Below, piece after piece: positions 28,142 to 37,458 of a stretch of 64,000 nt of DNA. Source of the DNA: Candidatus Mcinerneyibacterium aminivorans (lineage in GTDB: Bacteria; Macinerneyibacteriota; Macinerneyibacteria; Macinerneyibacteriales; Macinerneyibacteriaceae); assembly GCA_008086245.1 (NCBI GenBank), contig VSIX01000058.1:27517-91516 (forward strand). The letters are read 5' to 3'. Each line of letters starts with the position of its first letter. The first letter of the stretch is position 1. The translations under genes were made by a program, and so were the position numbers. The notes beneath the pieces are model-generated. The model saw only the letters and a list, made by a program, of their open reading frames with translations, was not told where the DNA came from and ran no database searches.

Positions 28142-28704
28142 CCGGCCCCGTATAAATGTTCAAGTAAAATTTTTACTCCCAAAGCTATAAGAATTATTCC
28201 CCCAATAATATCTATCTTCTCATCAAATATTTTTCCAAGCACTTTCCCCAGATAAATAGCCAAAAAAACCAGTAGAAATGTTACAACACCTATTATAACT
28301 ACAGTTAAAAATAAATTATAATCCAAAAGGGGTAAAGTCAACCCTATAGAAAATGCATCAATACTCGTTGCAATAGAAAGCAAAAAGAGAATTTTATAAT
28401 TAAAATTACACTTATCGAAAACTTTATCTTCGACCCAAAAGGCATCATAAATCATTTTTCCACCAACAAATGTCAAAATAAAAAATATAATCCAGTGGTC
28501 AATTTGAATAATATACTGCTTTAATGAATTTATCAATAAGAACCCTATAACAGGCATAAACATCTGAAAAAATGAAAAGAAAATGGATATTAAAAAAAAA
28601 TGCTTTAGGTTAATTTTTCTTAATTCAAAACCATAAGCAATTCCAACAACAAAAGCATCAATTGCAACTGAAACAGCAATTGCAAATATATATATAAGAT
28701 TCAA
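28138..28704 (-). CDS. mntP: MntP-type manganese efflux pump
   Basis: The 188-residue membrane protein has six helices and two copies of the conserved Asp-containing segment (IAVSVAIDAFVVGIAYG near residue 9 and LSIATSIDAFSIGLTLP near 108), plus GGKMIYDAFW between them, all typical of MntP (DUF204). It exports Mn2+. Translation starts at a TTG with GGAGG eight bases upstream; the Shine-Dalgarno lies within the last codons of prfB. No manganese riboswitch is visible upstream because the gene is inside the operon. Confidence 0.9.
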   Translation of the reverse strand: MNLIYIFAIAVSVAIDAFVVGIAYGFELRKINLKHFFLISIFFSFFQMFMPVIGFLLINSLKQYIIQIDHWIIFFILTFVGGKMIYDAFWVEDKVFDKCNFNYKILFLLSIATSIDAFSIGLTLPLLDYNLFLTVVIIGVVTFLLVFLAIYLGKVLGKIFDEKIDIIGGIILIALGVKILLEHLYGAG

Positions 28705-28707
28705 ATA

Positions 28708-29815
28708 CTAATCCTCCATCTTTCTATATTGGAGATAGCTAAATATCAATTCATCAATCTCTCCATTTAGAACTGCTTCTACATTACCGATCTCCTTATT
28801 TGTTCTATGGTCCTTAATCTTTTGGTATGGATGTAGGATATAGGATCTGATCTGACTTCCCCATGCATTTTCCATTTTATTCTCTTCAATTTTTTCTCTT
28901 TCTTTCTGTCTTTTTTCCAGTTCTTTCTGATATAATCTCGATTTTAATATCTTCATAGCCTGTTTTCTATTCTGCATCTGGGATCGCTCATTCTGACACT
29001 GAACTACAATACCTGTAGGTTCATGTGTAATTCTCACAGCAGAATCTGTTACATTAACATGCTGCCCCCCTGCGCCTGAAGCCCTATAAGTATCAATTCG
29101 AAGATCTCCCTCGTTAATATCTATTTCAATATCATCTTCAACTTCCGGATATATAAAAACTGAGGCAAAAGATGTATGTCTTCGTTTATTAGCATCAAAA
29201 GGACTTATTCTTACAAGTCTATGGACACCGTTTTCAGATTTAAGATAACCGTAAGCATAGTCACCTTTAATTTTTATTGTAACCCTTTTAATTCCAGCTT
29301 CTTCACCGCTTTGATAATCAACAACTTCCATATCAAAGCCTTTATTATCTATCCATTTTTTGTACATTCTATACAGCATCGATGCCCAGTCGTGTGATTC
29401 AGTTCCGCCGGCTCCCGGATGAATTTCCAGATAAGCGTTATTATAGTCATTTTCTCCGGTAAGAAGACTTTTTAACTCCACCTGATCAATTTTTTTATTG
29501 AGTTTAATTATCTTCTCTTCTGCCTGCGTTTTTAAATCAGCATCATGCTCCTCTTCATAAAGTTCTAAAATAACAGATATTTCTTCATACATCTCCTCTA
29601 ATTCTTCATAGAGATTTATCCTGGATTCAAGCTTGCTGGACTCCTTGCCTAGTTTTTTTACTTTTTCCTGATCGGACCATACCTCTCTTTTTTTAAGATT
29701 TTCCTTAATCTCCTCGACTCTTTTCCTTGATTCCTCTATGTCAAAGATACTCCTTTATCTTTTTCAATCTTTCGCTGTTTTCTTCTAACATCTTTTTTAT
29801 ATCATAAATTTCCAT
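28708..29815 (-). CDS. prfB: Peptide chain release factor 2, with programmed +1 frameshift
   Basis: RF2 ends translation at UGA and UAA. The gene is in two frames. It starts at ATG 29815 (AGGAG six bases upstream) and reads 24 codons ending ...KEYL at CTT 29744-29746, where an in-frame TGA (29741-29743) follows. A +1 shift then reads GAC at 29742-29740 and continues for 344 residues to the stop at 28708, making 368 residues (E. coli 365). The downstream part has the RF2 hallmarks: GAGGTESHDWASMLYRMY, RASGAGGQHVN containing the GGQ catalytic loop, and the recognition region VRISPFDANKRRHTSFAS. Reading only the second frame from Met at 29592 would lose 74 residues. Confidence 0.96.
29740..29755 (-). 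promoter_or_regulatory. RF2 programmed +1 frameshift site
   Basis: The minus strand reads AAGGAGTATCTTTGAC: a Shine-Dalgarno-like AAGGAG three bases before CTT, then the UGA stop. The E. coli prfB site reads AGGGGGTATCTTTGAC, so spacing and the CUU UGA C slippery core are the same. Low RF2 slows termination at UGA and raises frameshifting, which gives autoregulation. Confidence 0.95.
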
Positions 29816-29824
29816 TAACATCTC

Positions 29825-30523
29825 CTATTTTGGTTTTTTTATATTTTTTTCGTTTAACTCTTTTTGCATTTGATTTAAAACTGCAGAATATCTCTTATTA
29901 TTTGAAAACTCCACTGCCATTGATACGTGTTTAATAGCTTTATCGTAATTACCCTGATTATAAAGCATTGTTCCATACAAAAAATGAGCGGTAGTGTTTT
30001 TGTTATTTAACTTTACGGCTTTTTCAAAGCTTTCTTTGGCTTCTTTTATATTACCCTTTTGCTGCTGGTTTAGAGCTTTTTCTGTTTTCTCCAGGGATTC
30101 GACATAATTTTTTCTCCAGTTTTTATTGAATATTTTTTTCTTTCTCTTTTTTAAAAAATAGTTAAAGGGTTCTATCTCAAGGGCTTTCTCAATAATATCT
30201 TCAGCATCTTTCCATCTTTTTTTTCTTAAATAAACCTCGGATAGTGTAGAATAAGATACTACATTTTTGGGATTCAAATCAATGGCCTTTTTGAAGTACT
30301 CTTCGGCTTTATCAAAATCCCTTAACTGAAAAAATATTGACCCTACATTGTGATAGATCATGTAGTTTATCAAATCCATTTTTTCAACTTTGAGATAATA
30401 ATCCTTTGCCTTCTCCAAATTCCCTTTCTGTAATTCTTTATTGGCCTTTTTTGTATAATATTTTGCCTTGATTAATTTAGGTAATAATCTTATATATCTA
30501 AAAATTTTTTTTATAAATTTCAT
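29825..30523 (-). CDS. Tetratricopeptide repeat protein
   Basis: The 232-residue protein is mostly TPR units: QKGNLEKAKDYYLKVEKMDL near residue 33, FQLRDFDKAEEYFKKAIDLNPKN near 65, KKRWKDAEDIIEKALEIEP near 100, QQQKGNIKEAKESFEKAVKLNNKN near 153 and YNQGNYDKAIKHVSMAVEF near 190. A very basic start (IKKIFRYIRLLPKLIKAKYYTKK) could lie along the membrane, but no signal peptide is clear. It is translationally coupled to the CoA-binding gene upstream by an ATGA overlap. The partner is unknown. Confidence 0.75.
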   Translation of the reverse strand: MKFIKKIFRYIRLLPKLIKAKYYTKKANKELQKGNLEKAKDYYLKVEKMDLINYMIYHNVGSIFFQLRDFDKAEEYFKKAIDLNPKNVVSYSTLSEVYLRKKRWKDAEDIIEKALEIEPFNYFLKKRKKKIFNKNWRKNYVESLEKTEKALNQQQKGNIKEAKESFEKAVKLNNKNTTAHFLYGTMLYNQGNYDKAIKHVSMAVEFSNNKRYSAVLNQMQKELNEKNIKKPK

Positions 30524-30900
30524 AAATCAGCTAACACACACCTTTCATAAATTACTTTAATATTGTTTTCTCTGCAGTAATCAATTAATTCCTCATTATA
30601 TGCCCCCGGCTGAAACCAGACTAAATCAATATTTTTTCTATTAATTTCTTTAATTATATTCTTCCCAACCTGAGGGTTTACAATCATGCTGACAGCATCT
30701 ATCCTATCATTTACTTTAGAAATACTATTGTAAACTTCATCATTCTCAATAAAATCCACATTGGGATTTACCGGAAAAACAGTATATCCGATTTTCTTCA
30801 ATTTTTTAAAAACCTTAAATCCATATTTTTCTTCTTTATCAGTGGCTCCAACAACAGCAATATTTTTTTGTTTTTTAAATATCTGAATTAGGTTTTCCAT
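30520..30900 (-). CDS. CoA-binding domain protein (YccU family)
   Basis: The 126-residue protein is a single Rossmann-like CoA_binding_2 domain: IAVVGATDKEEKYGFKVFKKLKKIGYTVFPVNPN at the start, then DRIDAVSMIVNPQ and VWFQPGAYNEELIDYCRENNIKVIYERCVLAD. The final Cys in ERCVLAD is conserved in this family. It is the size of YccU/YneT proteins, whose role is unknown. It is the first gene of the long minus-strand run and has a good promoter upstream. Confidence 0.88.
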   Translation of the reverse strand: MENLIQIFKKQKNIAVVGATDKEEKYGFKVFKKLKKIGYTVFPVNPNVDFIENDEVYNSISKVNDRIDAVSMIVNPQVGKNIIKEINRKNIDLVWFQPGAYNEELIDYCRENNIKVIYERCVLADL

Positions 30901-30926
30901 AACATAACTTCCTTTCCGGTAATTTG

Positions 30927-30955
30927 ATAATAATGAATAATCACTTATATTTCAA
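30927..30955 (-). promoter_or_regulatory. Promoter at the head of the long minus-strand run
   Basis: On the minus strand TTGAAA (30950-30955) and TATTAT (30927-30932) are separated by 17 bases, 27 bases before the ATG at 30900. It is back to back with the symporter promoter at 31013-31041. Confidence 0.6.
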
Positions 30956-31012
30956 GTTTTTAATGTAAAATCAAATGAAAAAAAAATTTAGCAATATTTT
31001 AACATTTTTAAG

Positions 31013-31041
31013 TTGACAACCCTTACAAATTAAATTATTAT
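31013..31041 (+). promoter_or_regulatory. Strong promoter for the sodium:solute symporter
   Basis: A perfect TTGACA at 31013-31018 and TATTAT at 31036-31041 are 17 bases apart. AAAGGAG and the ATG at 31087 follow. Confidence 0.75.
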
Positions 31042-31086
31042 ATTAATAGAAAATTATCTTAATTTTCTTAAGAAAGGAGTAGGTTT

Positions 31087-32513
31087 ATGGGTAATTTTAG
31101 TGTAATGATTGGCTTTTTTATTTATTTAGCCGGCATGCTTTTTCTTGGGATTTATTTGGCTAAATTCAATAAAACCAATGAGGACTTCCTACTGGGTGGT
31201 AGGAGATTAAGCTCATGGGTATTAGCTCTCTCCGAAAGGGCATCTGCCGAATCAGCATGGTTATTACTCGGATTAACGGGTGCAGCACTTACAGTAGGAT
31301 TTGGGGAAATCTGGACTGCACTTGGATGTATTATTGGTATAACTTTTTCATGGTTCTTCATTGCAGGACAATTACGTGGCGAAGTTGGAGCCCAAAACGC
31401 TCTAACAATTCCTGACTATTTCTCAGAAAAATTCGAGCAGGATGGGAACTCCATTAGAATTATCTCAACCGCAGTAATTCTTCTTGCATATTTTTTCTAT
31501 GTTGCTGCACAATTTAACGGTGCCGGAAAAGTTTTAAATGTTACTTTCGGTATACCTAAAATCTGGGGTATTGTAATAGGAACAGTTGTTATTGTTCTTT
31601 ATACAATGCTCGGTGGTTTTTTTGCAGTTGCATGGACTGATGTTATTCAGGGAATTATCATGTTTTTCACTCTTACAATTCTTCCAATTGTAGGATTTAT
31701 CGAAATAGCAAAATCAAGTGCTTCAGTAATAGCACCTATGGAGGCGGCTGGAAGCGAACTGGTATCTTTCCTTACGGAGAAACCGGCTGGGCTGCAGTAG
31801 CATTCATTATAGGTGGTCTATCCTGGGCATTTGGTTACACCGGACAGCCTCATCTATTGCTTAGATTCTTAGCTCTTAAAAATAAAGATGAAGCTAAGAC
31901 AGGTAGATGGGTTGCAGTTGCATGGATCTGGCCTGCATTTATAGGAGCATTCCTAATAGGCCTTGTAGGTATAGGTCTTCACGGAAGCACAAATTTCTTG
32001 GATGATCCGGAAAAATTATTACCGACACTATCACTTGACTTGTTGCCACTCTTTATAGCAGGGATATTTATTTCCGGTGCTATAGCGGCAATGATGTCCA
32101 CAGCCGATTCACAGCTGCTTGTTATGACATCCTCAATGACAGAAGATGTTATGACCAAAATATTAAAAAAAGACCTGACACAGAAGGAACTTGTAAAATG
32201 GTCCAGAATTTATACAGTTATTTTCGGTTTGGCGTCATTTGTATTTGCAGTTTTTGCAAAGGAGCTAATATTTGCAATTGTTTCTAATGCATGGTCCATA
32301 CTCGGATCAGCCTTTGGTCCAATTATCATATTATCAATATACTGGAAGCGCTTAACTAAAAAGGGTGTTTTAACAGGTCTAATTGTGGGACCGGTAACTG
32401 CACTTGTATGGAAATATATACTCAATGACTGGCTTCTTACACACAGATTTACATCTTTTGTAATTTCTTTTATAGCAGTAATAGTAGTTACCCTTCTAAC
32501 CAAAAAAGAGTAG
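31087..32513 (+). pseudogene. Sodium:solute symporter (PutP-like) split by a frameshift
   Basis: Two adjacent frames together encode one SSS-family symporter of about 475 residues. The first frame (31087-31800) has the N-terminal helices with LGGRRLSSWVLALSERASAESAWLLLG, IPDYFSEKF and GGFFAVAWTDVIQGIIMF, as in PutP, and stops after SELVSFLTEKPAGLQ. The second frame, read from about 31770, gives YGETGWAAVAFIIGGLSWAFGY and TGQPHLLLRFLALK, which is the direct continuation, then the remaining helices to 32513. The switch lies near 31765-31780 and needs one extra base. No slippery heptamer is visible, so this is a real mutation or a sequence error. The coding quality after the break is intact, which favours error or a very recent loss. 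Proline or a similar organic solute is the likely substrate. Confidence 0.85.
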
Positions 32514-32530
32514 TAAATAATATATTCATA

Positions 32531-32558
32531 ACATCGGGGATTTCTCCCCGATGTTTTC
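32531..32558 (+). terminator. Rho-independent terminator of the symporter gene
   Basis: A perfect 10-bp stem, ACATCGGGGA with TCCCCGATGT, encloses a 4-base loop and is followed by TTTCTC, 17 bases after the stop. Confidence 0.85.
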
Positions 32559-32624
32559 TCTAAATTATATTTTAAATCTTGAACTATTCTTATTTGCAAT
32601 TATAATAACCCTAAAGGAGAAAAA

Positions 32625-32918
32625 ATGCTTAATTCCAAACAAAGAAAATATCTTACTAAAATGGCTCATGATATAAAATCGGAAGTTCGTATAGGTAAAA
32701 ACGGCATAAATGATAATGTTATAGAAGCAGCTGAGGAAAATATTAAAAAAAATGAATTATTAAAGGTAAAGGTATTTAAAGATGCTGCAACAGATAAACA
32801 GGAGGCTTCAAAGATACTTTCCAGACGCTTAAATGCAGAAGTGGTAAGAATAATTGGTAATAAAATAATACTCTTCAGGCAAAAAGAATCAAACTCCAGA
32901 TATCATTTACCTTCCTGA
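32625..32918 (+). CDS. yhbY: YhbY-type CRM-domain RNA-binding protein
   Basis: The 97-residue protein is a single CRM domain: LNSKQRKYLTKMAHDIKSEVRIGKNGIN at the start and KILSRRLNAEVVRIIGNKIILFR at the end. YhbY binds the large-subunit rRNA during ribosome assembly. GGAG precedes the ATG, and the gene is followed by rsmI, another rRNA-related gene with its own promoter. Confidence 0.92.
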   Translation: MLNSKQRKYLTKMAHDIKSEVRIGKNGINDNVIEAAEENIKKNELLKVKVFKDAATDKQEASKILSRRLNAEVVRIIGNKIILFRQKESNSRYHLPS

Positions 32919-32947
32919 ATTATTAATAAAATTTTTAAAGGTTTCAA

Positions 32948-32975
32948 TTGCATATTTTTCTTAACTCTATATAAT
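32948..32975 (+). promoter_or_regulatory. Promoter upstream of rsmI
   Basis: TTGCAT at 32948-32953 and TATAAT at 32970-32975 are 16 bases apart, 18 bases before the ATG at 32994. Confidence 0.55.
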
Positions 32976-32993
32976 ATATAGGTGTTTAATAAT

Positions 32994-33818
32994 ATGAATA
33001 AAATATATTTTGTATCAACTCCGATTGGTAATTTAAAAGATATTACTTTTAGAGCAATAGAAACTTTAGAAGGTTCAGATATAATTGCAGCGGAGGATCC
33101 AAAGAAATCCAGTATTTTATTAAATCATTATAATATAAAGAAAAAAGTTATAAAATACAATGAAGGGAATAAAGAAAAAGCTGTAAAGAAGATTATTGAC
33201 TTAGTAAGAAAAGGGAAAACATTATCATATATATCGGAAGCAGGATCTCCATCTATATCAGACCCCGGATATTTACTTGTAAGAAAAGCACTCAAATACA
33301 AAATGAAAGTCATCCCCATCCCAGGACCTACTGCCATTACTACAGCATTAATGGTGTCCGGGATCCCTTCAAATCAATTTATATTTATGGGCTTTCTTCC
33401 CAAAAAAAATTCTTCTATAGAAAAATTTTTGTATACAATAAAAACTTATAATCTACCTGTAGTAATTTATGTATCTCCTCATAAATTTTCTACATTTTTA
33501 AATATGTATGAAAAAATCCTGAATAATAGATATCTTGTAATAGCAAGAGAATTAACTAAAAAATACGAAGAAATCACCAGGGGATTTATTGATGATATTA
33601 AAAATAAAGTTGAGAAAAACATAAAAGGAGAATTTACACTTATTATTGATAAAAGCAGGATTAATTGTAACTCAATAGAGACCAATGAATTGATAGAAAA
33701 AGGCAGGAAGCTTTTGAATGATTATTCTATTTCGGAAACCTCCAAAATACTTAGCAAACTCTATGCATTCAAAAGACGAAAAATTTATGATTTATTACAT
33801 AAATTTCTGAAAAATTGA
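32994..33818 (+). CDS. rsmI: 16S rRNA 2'-O-ribose C1402 methyltransferase RsmI
   Basis: The 274-residue SAM-dependent enzyme of the tetrapyrrole-methylase fold methylates the ribose of C1402 in 16S rRNA. It has KIYFVSTPIGNLKDITFRAIETL at the start, ISEAGSPSISDPGYLLV near residue 78 and IPGPTAITTALMVSGIPSNQFIFMGFLP near 105. A GTG at 32982 is also in frame, but the ATG at 32994 gives the usual family start and has AGGTG nine bases upstream. Confidence 0.94.
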   Translation: MNKIYFVSTPIGNLKDITFRAIETLEGSDIIAAEDPKKSSILLNHYNIKKKVIKYNEGNKEKAVKKIIDLVRKGKTLSYISEAGSPSISDPGYLLVRKALKYKMKVIPIPGPTAITTALMVSGIPSNQFIFMGFLPKKNSSIEKFLYTIKTYNLPVVIYVSPHKFSTFLNMYEKILNNRYLVIARELTKKYEEITRGFIDDIKNKVEKNIKGEFTLIIDKSRINCNSIETNELIEKGRKLLNDYSISETSKILSKLYAFKRRKIYDLLHKFLKN

Positions 33819-33848
33819 AACATTAACCCTCCAGGAGCTGTCTAATAT

Positions 33849-34397
33849 ATGACGGGTGAGAAAAAATTGCTAAAAAGATTGATAAACGGTGAAGAAAAAG
33901 CTTATGAAGAACTGATAGATGATTATGGAGGGTTAATTTATAAAGTACTTAATAGTTATTTCAAAGATAAAAATAAAATTGATGATTTGTTTCAGGATAT
34001 ATTTATTAAGATATATAAAAATATTGAATCGTTTAGAGAGGAATCTAAACTTTCGGTATGGATTTATAGGATAGCGATGAATACTGTAAAAAATTATTTT
34101 AGATTAAAATACAATAAAGATGTTTATGAACTGGATGAAGATTACCAGATAGAAACCAATCATGATTTGAATAAAAATCTTCAAAATGAAGATTCAAAAA
34201 AACTTCTTGAAAAATATATAGAACAATTACCCTCAAACTGGCAAACAGTTATAAATCTTTATTATTTTAATTCTTTTTCCTACAAAGAAATATCTAAAAT
34301 AACAGGTTTTCCGATGGGTACTATAAAAACATATCTTTACAGAGCCAAAAAAAGGCTTTCAGAATTATTAAAAGACCATGAAAAGGAGTTATTATGA
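33849..34397 (+). CDS. ECF-type RNA polymerase sigma factor
   Basis: The 182-residue protein has only sigma regions 2 and 4. Region 2 includes LFQDIFIKIYKNIESFREESKLSVWIYRIAMN around residues 40-75. Region 4 includes LPSNWQTVINLYYFNSFSYKEISKITGFPMGTIKTYLYRAKKRL around 125-170. ECF factors direct RNA polymerase to stress or envelope genes. AGGAG lies eleven bases before the ATG. The next gene overlaps its stop and encodes a membrane protein that is probably its anti-sigma factor. Confidence 0.9.
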   Translation: MTGEKKLLKRLINGEEKAYEELIDDYGGLIYKVLNSYFKDKNKIDDLFQDIFIKIYKNIESFREESKLSVWIYRIAMNTVKNYFRLKYNKDVYELDEDYQIETNHDLNKNLQNEDSKKLLEKYIEQLPSNWQTVINLYYFNSFSYKEISKITGFPMGTIKTYLYRAKKRLSELLKDHEKELL

Positions 34398-34789
34398 ATA
34401 AAGAAGACAAAGATAAAAAGAAATTTGATGAATATTATGTTGAAAAATTACTATTTTCGAGGGAAAACCCCGAAGTTCCTGAAGAACTTAAAAAAAACAC
34501 ATTAAATACAATTTCCAAATTAAATATGCTAAACTCCGAAGAAAAAGAAAGGCAAAACAAAGTCTTTTCCTATATTGTTGGTATTTTTGCTGTATTAATG
34601 GTATTATTTGCTATTGTAGTAGCACAGAATTTAAATGTAATTACATTTGTTCTTGATTTATACAAAAAATTTAATGAAATAATTGATATAGAATCTATAA
34701 TTTTCAATATTAAATATCTACTACTTTTTGCTTCCTTAATTCCTGCAGGAATAATATTTTATTTGATGCATAAAAAGCATAATAATTAA
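34394..34789 (+). CDS. Two-helix membrane protein, probable anti-sigma factor
   Basis: The 131-residue protein has a charged cytoplasmic N-terminus of about 55 residues, with VPEELKKNTLNTISKLNML, and two membrane helices (SYIVGIFAVLMVLFAIVVA and YLLLFASLIPAGIIFYLM). Position alone, with an ATGA overlap after an ECF sigma gene, suggests an anti-sigma factor. It lacks the HxxxCxxC zinc motif of the ZAS anti-sigma group, so if it has this role it is of another type. No homology was recognised. Confidence 0.6.
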   Translation: MNKEDKDKKKFDEYYVEKLLFSRENPEVPEELKKNTLNTISKLNMLNSEEKERQNKVFSYIVGIFAVLMVLFAIVVAQNLNVITFVLDLYKKFNEIIDIESIIFNIKYLLLFASLIPAGIIFYLMHKKHNN

Positions 34790-35938
34790 TCATTTATATC
34801 TATTTAATATTTTTTTAAAATAACCCTTCTGTTTGTTTAATCCAAATTTTGAAGCAACAAGATATCCCTTTTTTGCAATTTTAACAGCTTTTTTATAATC
34901 TTTTAATCTTAAATAATATACCTTAGTTAATTCTTTAAGAAAATATAAATTATTGGAAAAAATATCCAGAGACCATTTTAATATTCGTTCTGCTTTTTCC
35001 CATAATTTTCTTTTTTTATAATATCGATAAAGAATTTTTAAAAGAATATAGTTAATATTTTTTTCCTTATTAATCTTTTTATATTTAATCTCCTCAATTA
35101 AGTTATAATTTTTGGTTTTTAGTTCATACTGAAGTGCTCCTGCTAATATGTGTTTGTTATGAAATTTCTTATCATTATATATATCTATTTCCACGTACTG
35201 TAGCATTTTAGCAAGTGCAAAAACATCTCTCTCATTATGGTATAATACCGGTTTTAATCTTTCATATCTGCCAAAATGTACATATTCGCTAAATATTTGG
35301 GGTATTTCATACCCTTCTACATCTTCCAATTTATTTCTATTAATCCCAAGATATCTAGAGATATTCTGCAAATTAAAAGAATCAAGTTCATATTTAAACA
35401 ATCTCCTCATAACATATAATAAATCCATTGACGGTTTTTTAATACTCATATCTATCCTATTTATTGTAAAACGGTTTTCAATCAGGGGAATATCAAAACA
35501 TTTTCCGTTATATGAAACTACTATTTTGTTTTCAATAATTTTTTTTAACTCCATAAGTATTGATTCTTCTGAATCAACATCCGTATATAAATACTGTTCT
35601 AATATAAAATCATTATTACGAAAAAATCCTAACCCAATTAAAAAAGGATAATTACCTGCACCAATAGAAAGGGAAGTGGTTTCCAGATCAAGAAAAATTA
35701 AATCCGATTTTTTAATATTAAGATTATTCAATTTTTTGTCAAGATAATAGATACCTGAAAGAACTTCAGGAAGATTTAAATTATAGGAGTATCTTTTATA
35801 AAAATAAGTACCCCACTGATTATCCTTTATTTTCAAATTCAAATTTTCCGCTATTTCATCAGCACTGATGTTTTTCTTTTTGTTTTTCTTTTTCGATGAT
35901 CTTTTTATAATATTTTGAAATTTTGATAATTTTTTCAT
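34790..35938 (-). CDS. YprB-like DEDD exonuclease with C-terminal TPR-like region
   Basis: The 382-residue protein has a DnaQ-type RNase H-like fold. Exo I is FLDLETTSLSIGAGNYPFLIGLG near residue 83, exo II is VVSYNGKCFDIPLIENRF near 139, and exo III is LYHNERDVFALAKMLQY near 230. The DEDD acidic residues are all present, so it should be active on nucleic acid. It matches the YprB group of uncharacterised proteins. The C-terminal 110 residues have helical TPR-like repeats (AERILKWSLDIFSNNLYFLKELTKVYYLR). Its stop abuts that of the convergent sigma-factor operon. Confidence 0.82.
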   Translation of the reverse strand: MKKLSKFQNIIKRSSKKKNKKKNISADEIAENLNLKIKDNQWGTYFYKRYSYNLNLPEVLSGIYYLDKKLNNLNIKKSDLIFLDLETTSLSIGAGNYPFLIGLGFFRNNDFILEQYLYTDVDSEESILMELKKIIENKIVVSYNGKCFDIPLIENRFTINRIDMSIKKPSMDLLYVMRRLFKYELDSFNLQNISRYLGINRNKLEDVEGYEIPQIFSEYVHFGRYERLKPVLYHNERDVFALAKMLQYVEIDIYNDKKFHNKHILAGALQYELKTKNYNLIEEIKYKKINKEKNINYILLKILYRYYKKRKLWEKAERILKWSLDIFSNNLYFLKELTKVYYLRLKDYKKAVKIAKKGYLVASKFGLNKQKGYFKKILNRYK

Positions 35939-35982
35939 AATTTTATAATAACATTAGAGAGTGCTTTTGTAAAATTGAATAA

Positions 35983-36014
35983 AAAAAACGGCCCATAAAA
36001 ATGAGCCGTTTTTT
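35983..36014 (-). terminator. Rho-independent terminator of the parvulin gene
   Basis: AAAAAACGGC pairs with GCCGTTTTTT across a 12-base centre that itself pairs in part. On the minus strand it ends in a run of T, 25 bases after the stop at 36039. Confidence 0.85.
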
Positions 36015-36038
36015 GATTTTAATTATCAGATACTGGAA

Positions 36039-37364
36039 TTAATTCTGGTTTGATTGGTTATCTTTATATTTATCTTTTATATTTATATTGGCTTTAGATT
36101 TCAATTGGTCTACATAGCTTCTGTACTGTCTTATTTGTTTGGTTCTTGCTATTCTCTGCTTAAGACTCCGTTTTTGTTGTTCTGTTATATTGGACACACC
36201 GTCTTTCCTATTTTTTAAATAAGAAATATATTGGTCAACCTCTTTATCAGTTACATTAACTTCACCAATTACTTCATTTTGAACATAACTATTAACTAAA
36301 AACTCATCCTTTTGGTCATTCATATATTCCCTATAATTTTCACTGCTGTAAATATCCAGCTCTTTCATCTTATCTTCATATATTTTTCTCATTAAAATTT
36401 GTTCAAGAGTATTTGAAGCTGCCTTAGGATTGTTTAGGATTCTGGATGCCCTTTTATTATCCATATAATTAGCGAGTTCTTTTTTATAATCAGAAAGGGT
36501 ATATTCCAAATTAAGTTTTTCAACTGAAGCAACTACTGCATTCTCATCACCGGCAGTTAATCCATCATTTTTTATATTTAAACCATACTCCTCTTTCAGC
36601 ATTTCCCTGTAAGTTTCTCCTTTAAGGCTATCAGCTACTTCTTTGAATTTTTTGTAGCCGCCTTTTTGGTGATCTTCAACATATATTAGATGATAGCCAA
36701 ATTTTGTTTTTACAGGTTCCTGCGTAAATTCACCTTTTTTAAGGGAAAAAGCCTTATCTTCAAAAGATTTAACCATTCTTCCCCTTGAAAAATATCCTAA
36801 ATCTCCGCCCTTTTTCGCAGAAGGACCTTCTGAATATTCTTTAGCTAGCTCCTTAAAATTACTACCATCTTTTTTTATTTTATCTTTTATCTCATTTATT
36901 TTCTTTTTAGCCTCTTCATCGGTTCTTTTTTCTCCACTTTTAATAAGAATATGACTTGCCTTGATTTTTTCAGGGATTTTAAACTGTTCTTTTCTTTGTT
37001 CATATTCCTCTTTCAATTTATCTTGATCAATATCTGCTTTATTTTTTATGTATTTATTAGTAAAATAGCTTAATTTGTAATCCTCTTTCATATTTTCCCA
37101 GCTATCGATTATTTCTTCGTTTTTATCATAATCTTTGTCCTTTAGGTCTCTAAGCAGCAATATTCTGGTAATTAAAGAATCAAGAATCCTTTTCTTTACC
37201 TCTTTTTCACCATACTGCTTAATTACTCCCTGATTTAGCTCCTGCATCTTAGCTTCAATATCTTTTTCAAAAATTCTTTGGTCTCCAACATTAGCTACTT
37301 CAACTTTTTTCGCACAAGATATAAATAATAATGATGCCATTACAAATACTAATATTTTCCTCAT
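36039..37364 (-). CDS. Parvulin-type peptidyl-prolyl isomerase lipoprotein (SurA/PrsA-like)
   Basis: The 441-residue protein has a lipoprotein signal peptide with lipobox LFISC (Cys17). The SurA-like N-terminal helical part follows, then one parvulin domain at about residues 130-235 ([62 protein letters not shown]). A long C-terminal helical region follows. It should fold exported proteins in the periplasm, either outer-membrane proteins (as SurA) or secreted ones (as PrsA). AAGGAGG precedes the ATG. It is monocistronic with a strong terminator. Confidence 0.9.
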   Translation of the reverse strand: MRKILVFVMASLLFISCAKKVEVANVGDQRIFEKDIEAKMQELNQGVIKQYGEKEVKKRILDSLITRILLLRDLKDKDYDKNEEIIDSWENMKEDYKLSYFTNKYIKNKADIDQDKLKEEYEQRKEQFKIPEKIKASHILIKSGEKRTDEEAKKKINEIKDKIKKDGSNFKELAKEYSEGPSAKKGGDLGYFSRGRMVKSFEDKAFSLKKGEFTQEPVKTKFGYHLIYVEDHQKGGYKKFKEVADSLKGETYREMLKEEYGLNIKNDGLTAGDENAVVASVEKLNLEYTLSDYKKELANYMDNKRASRILNNPKAASNTLEQILMRKIYEDKMKELDIYSSENYREYMNDQKDEFLVNSYVQNEVIGEVNVTDKEVDQYISYLKNRKDGVSNITEQQKRSLKQRIARTKQIRQYRSYVDQLKSKANINIKDKYKDNQSNQN

Positions 37365-37458
37365 TTATACTCCTCCTTTATTTAACATAAAGGATTATAC
37401 CTATTATTAATGAAAAATCAATACCAAAACAATTAATGTATTGTCTGCATTCAGCTAT

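Noticed and set aside
31760..31800. Programmed -1 frameshift in the symporter gene
   Set aside because: No XXXYYYZ slippery heptamer or strong downstream hairpin is visible near the break; a missing base explains it better.
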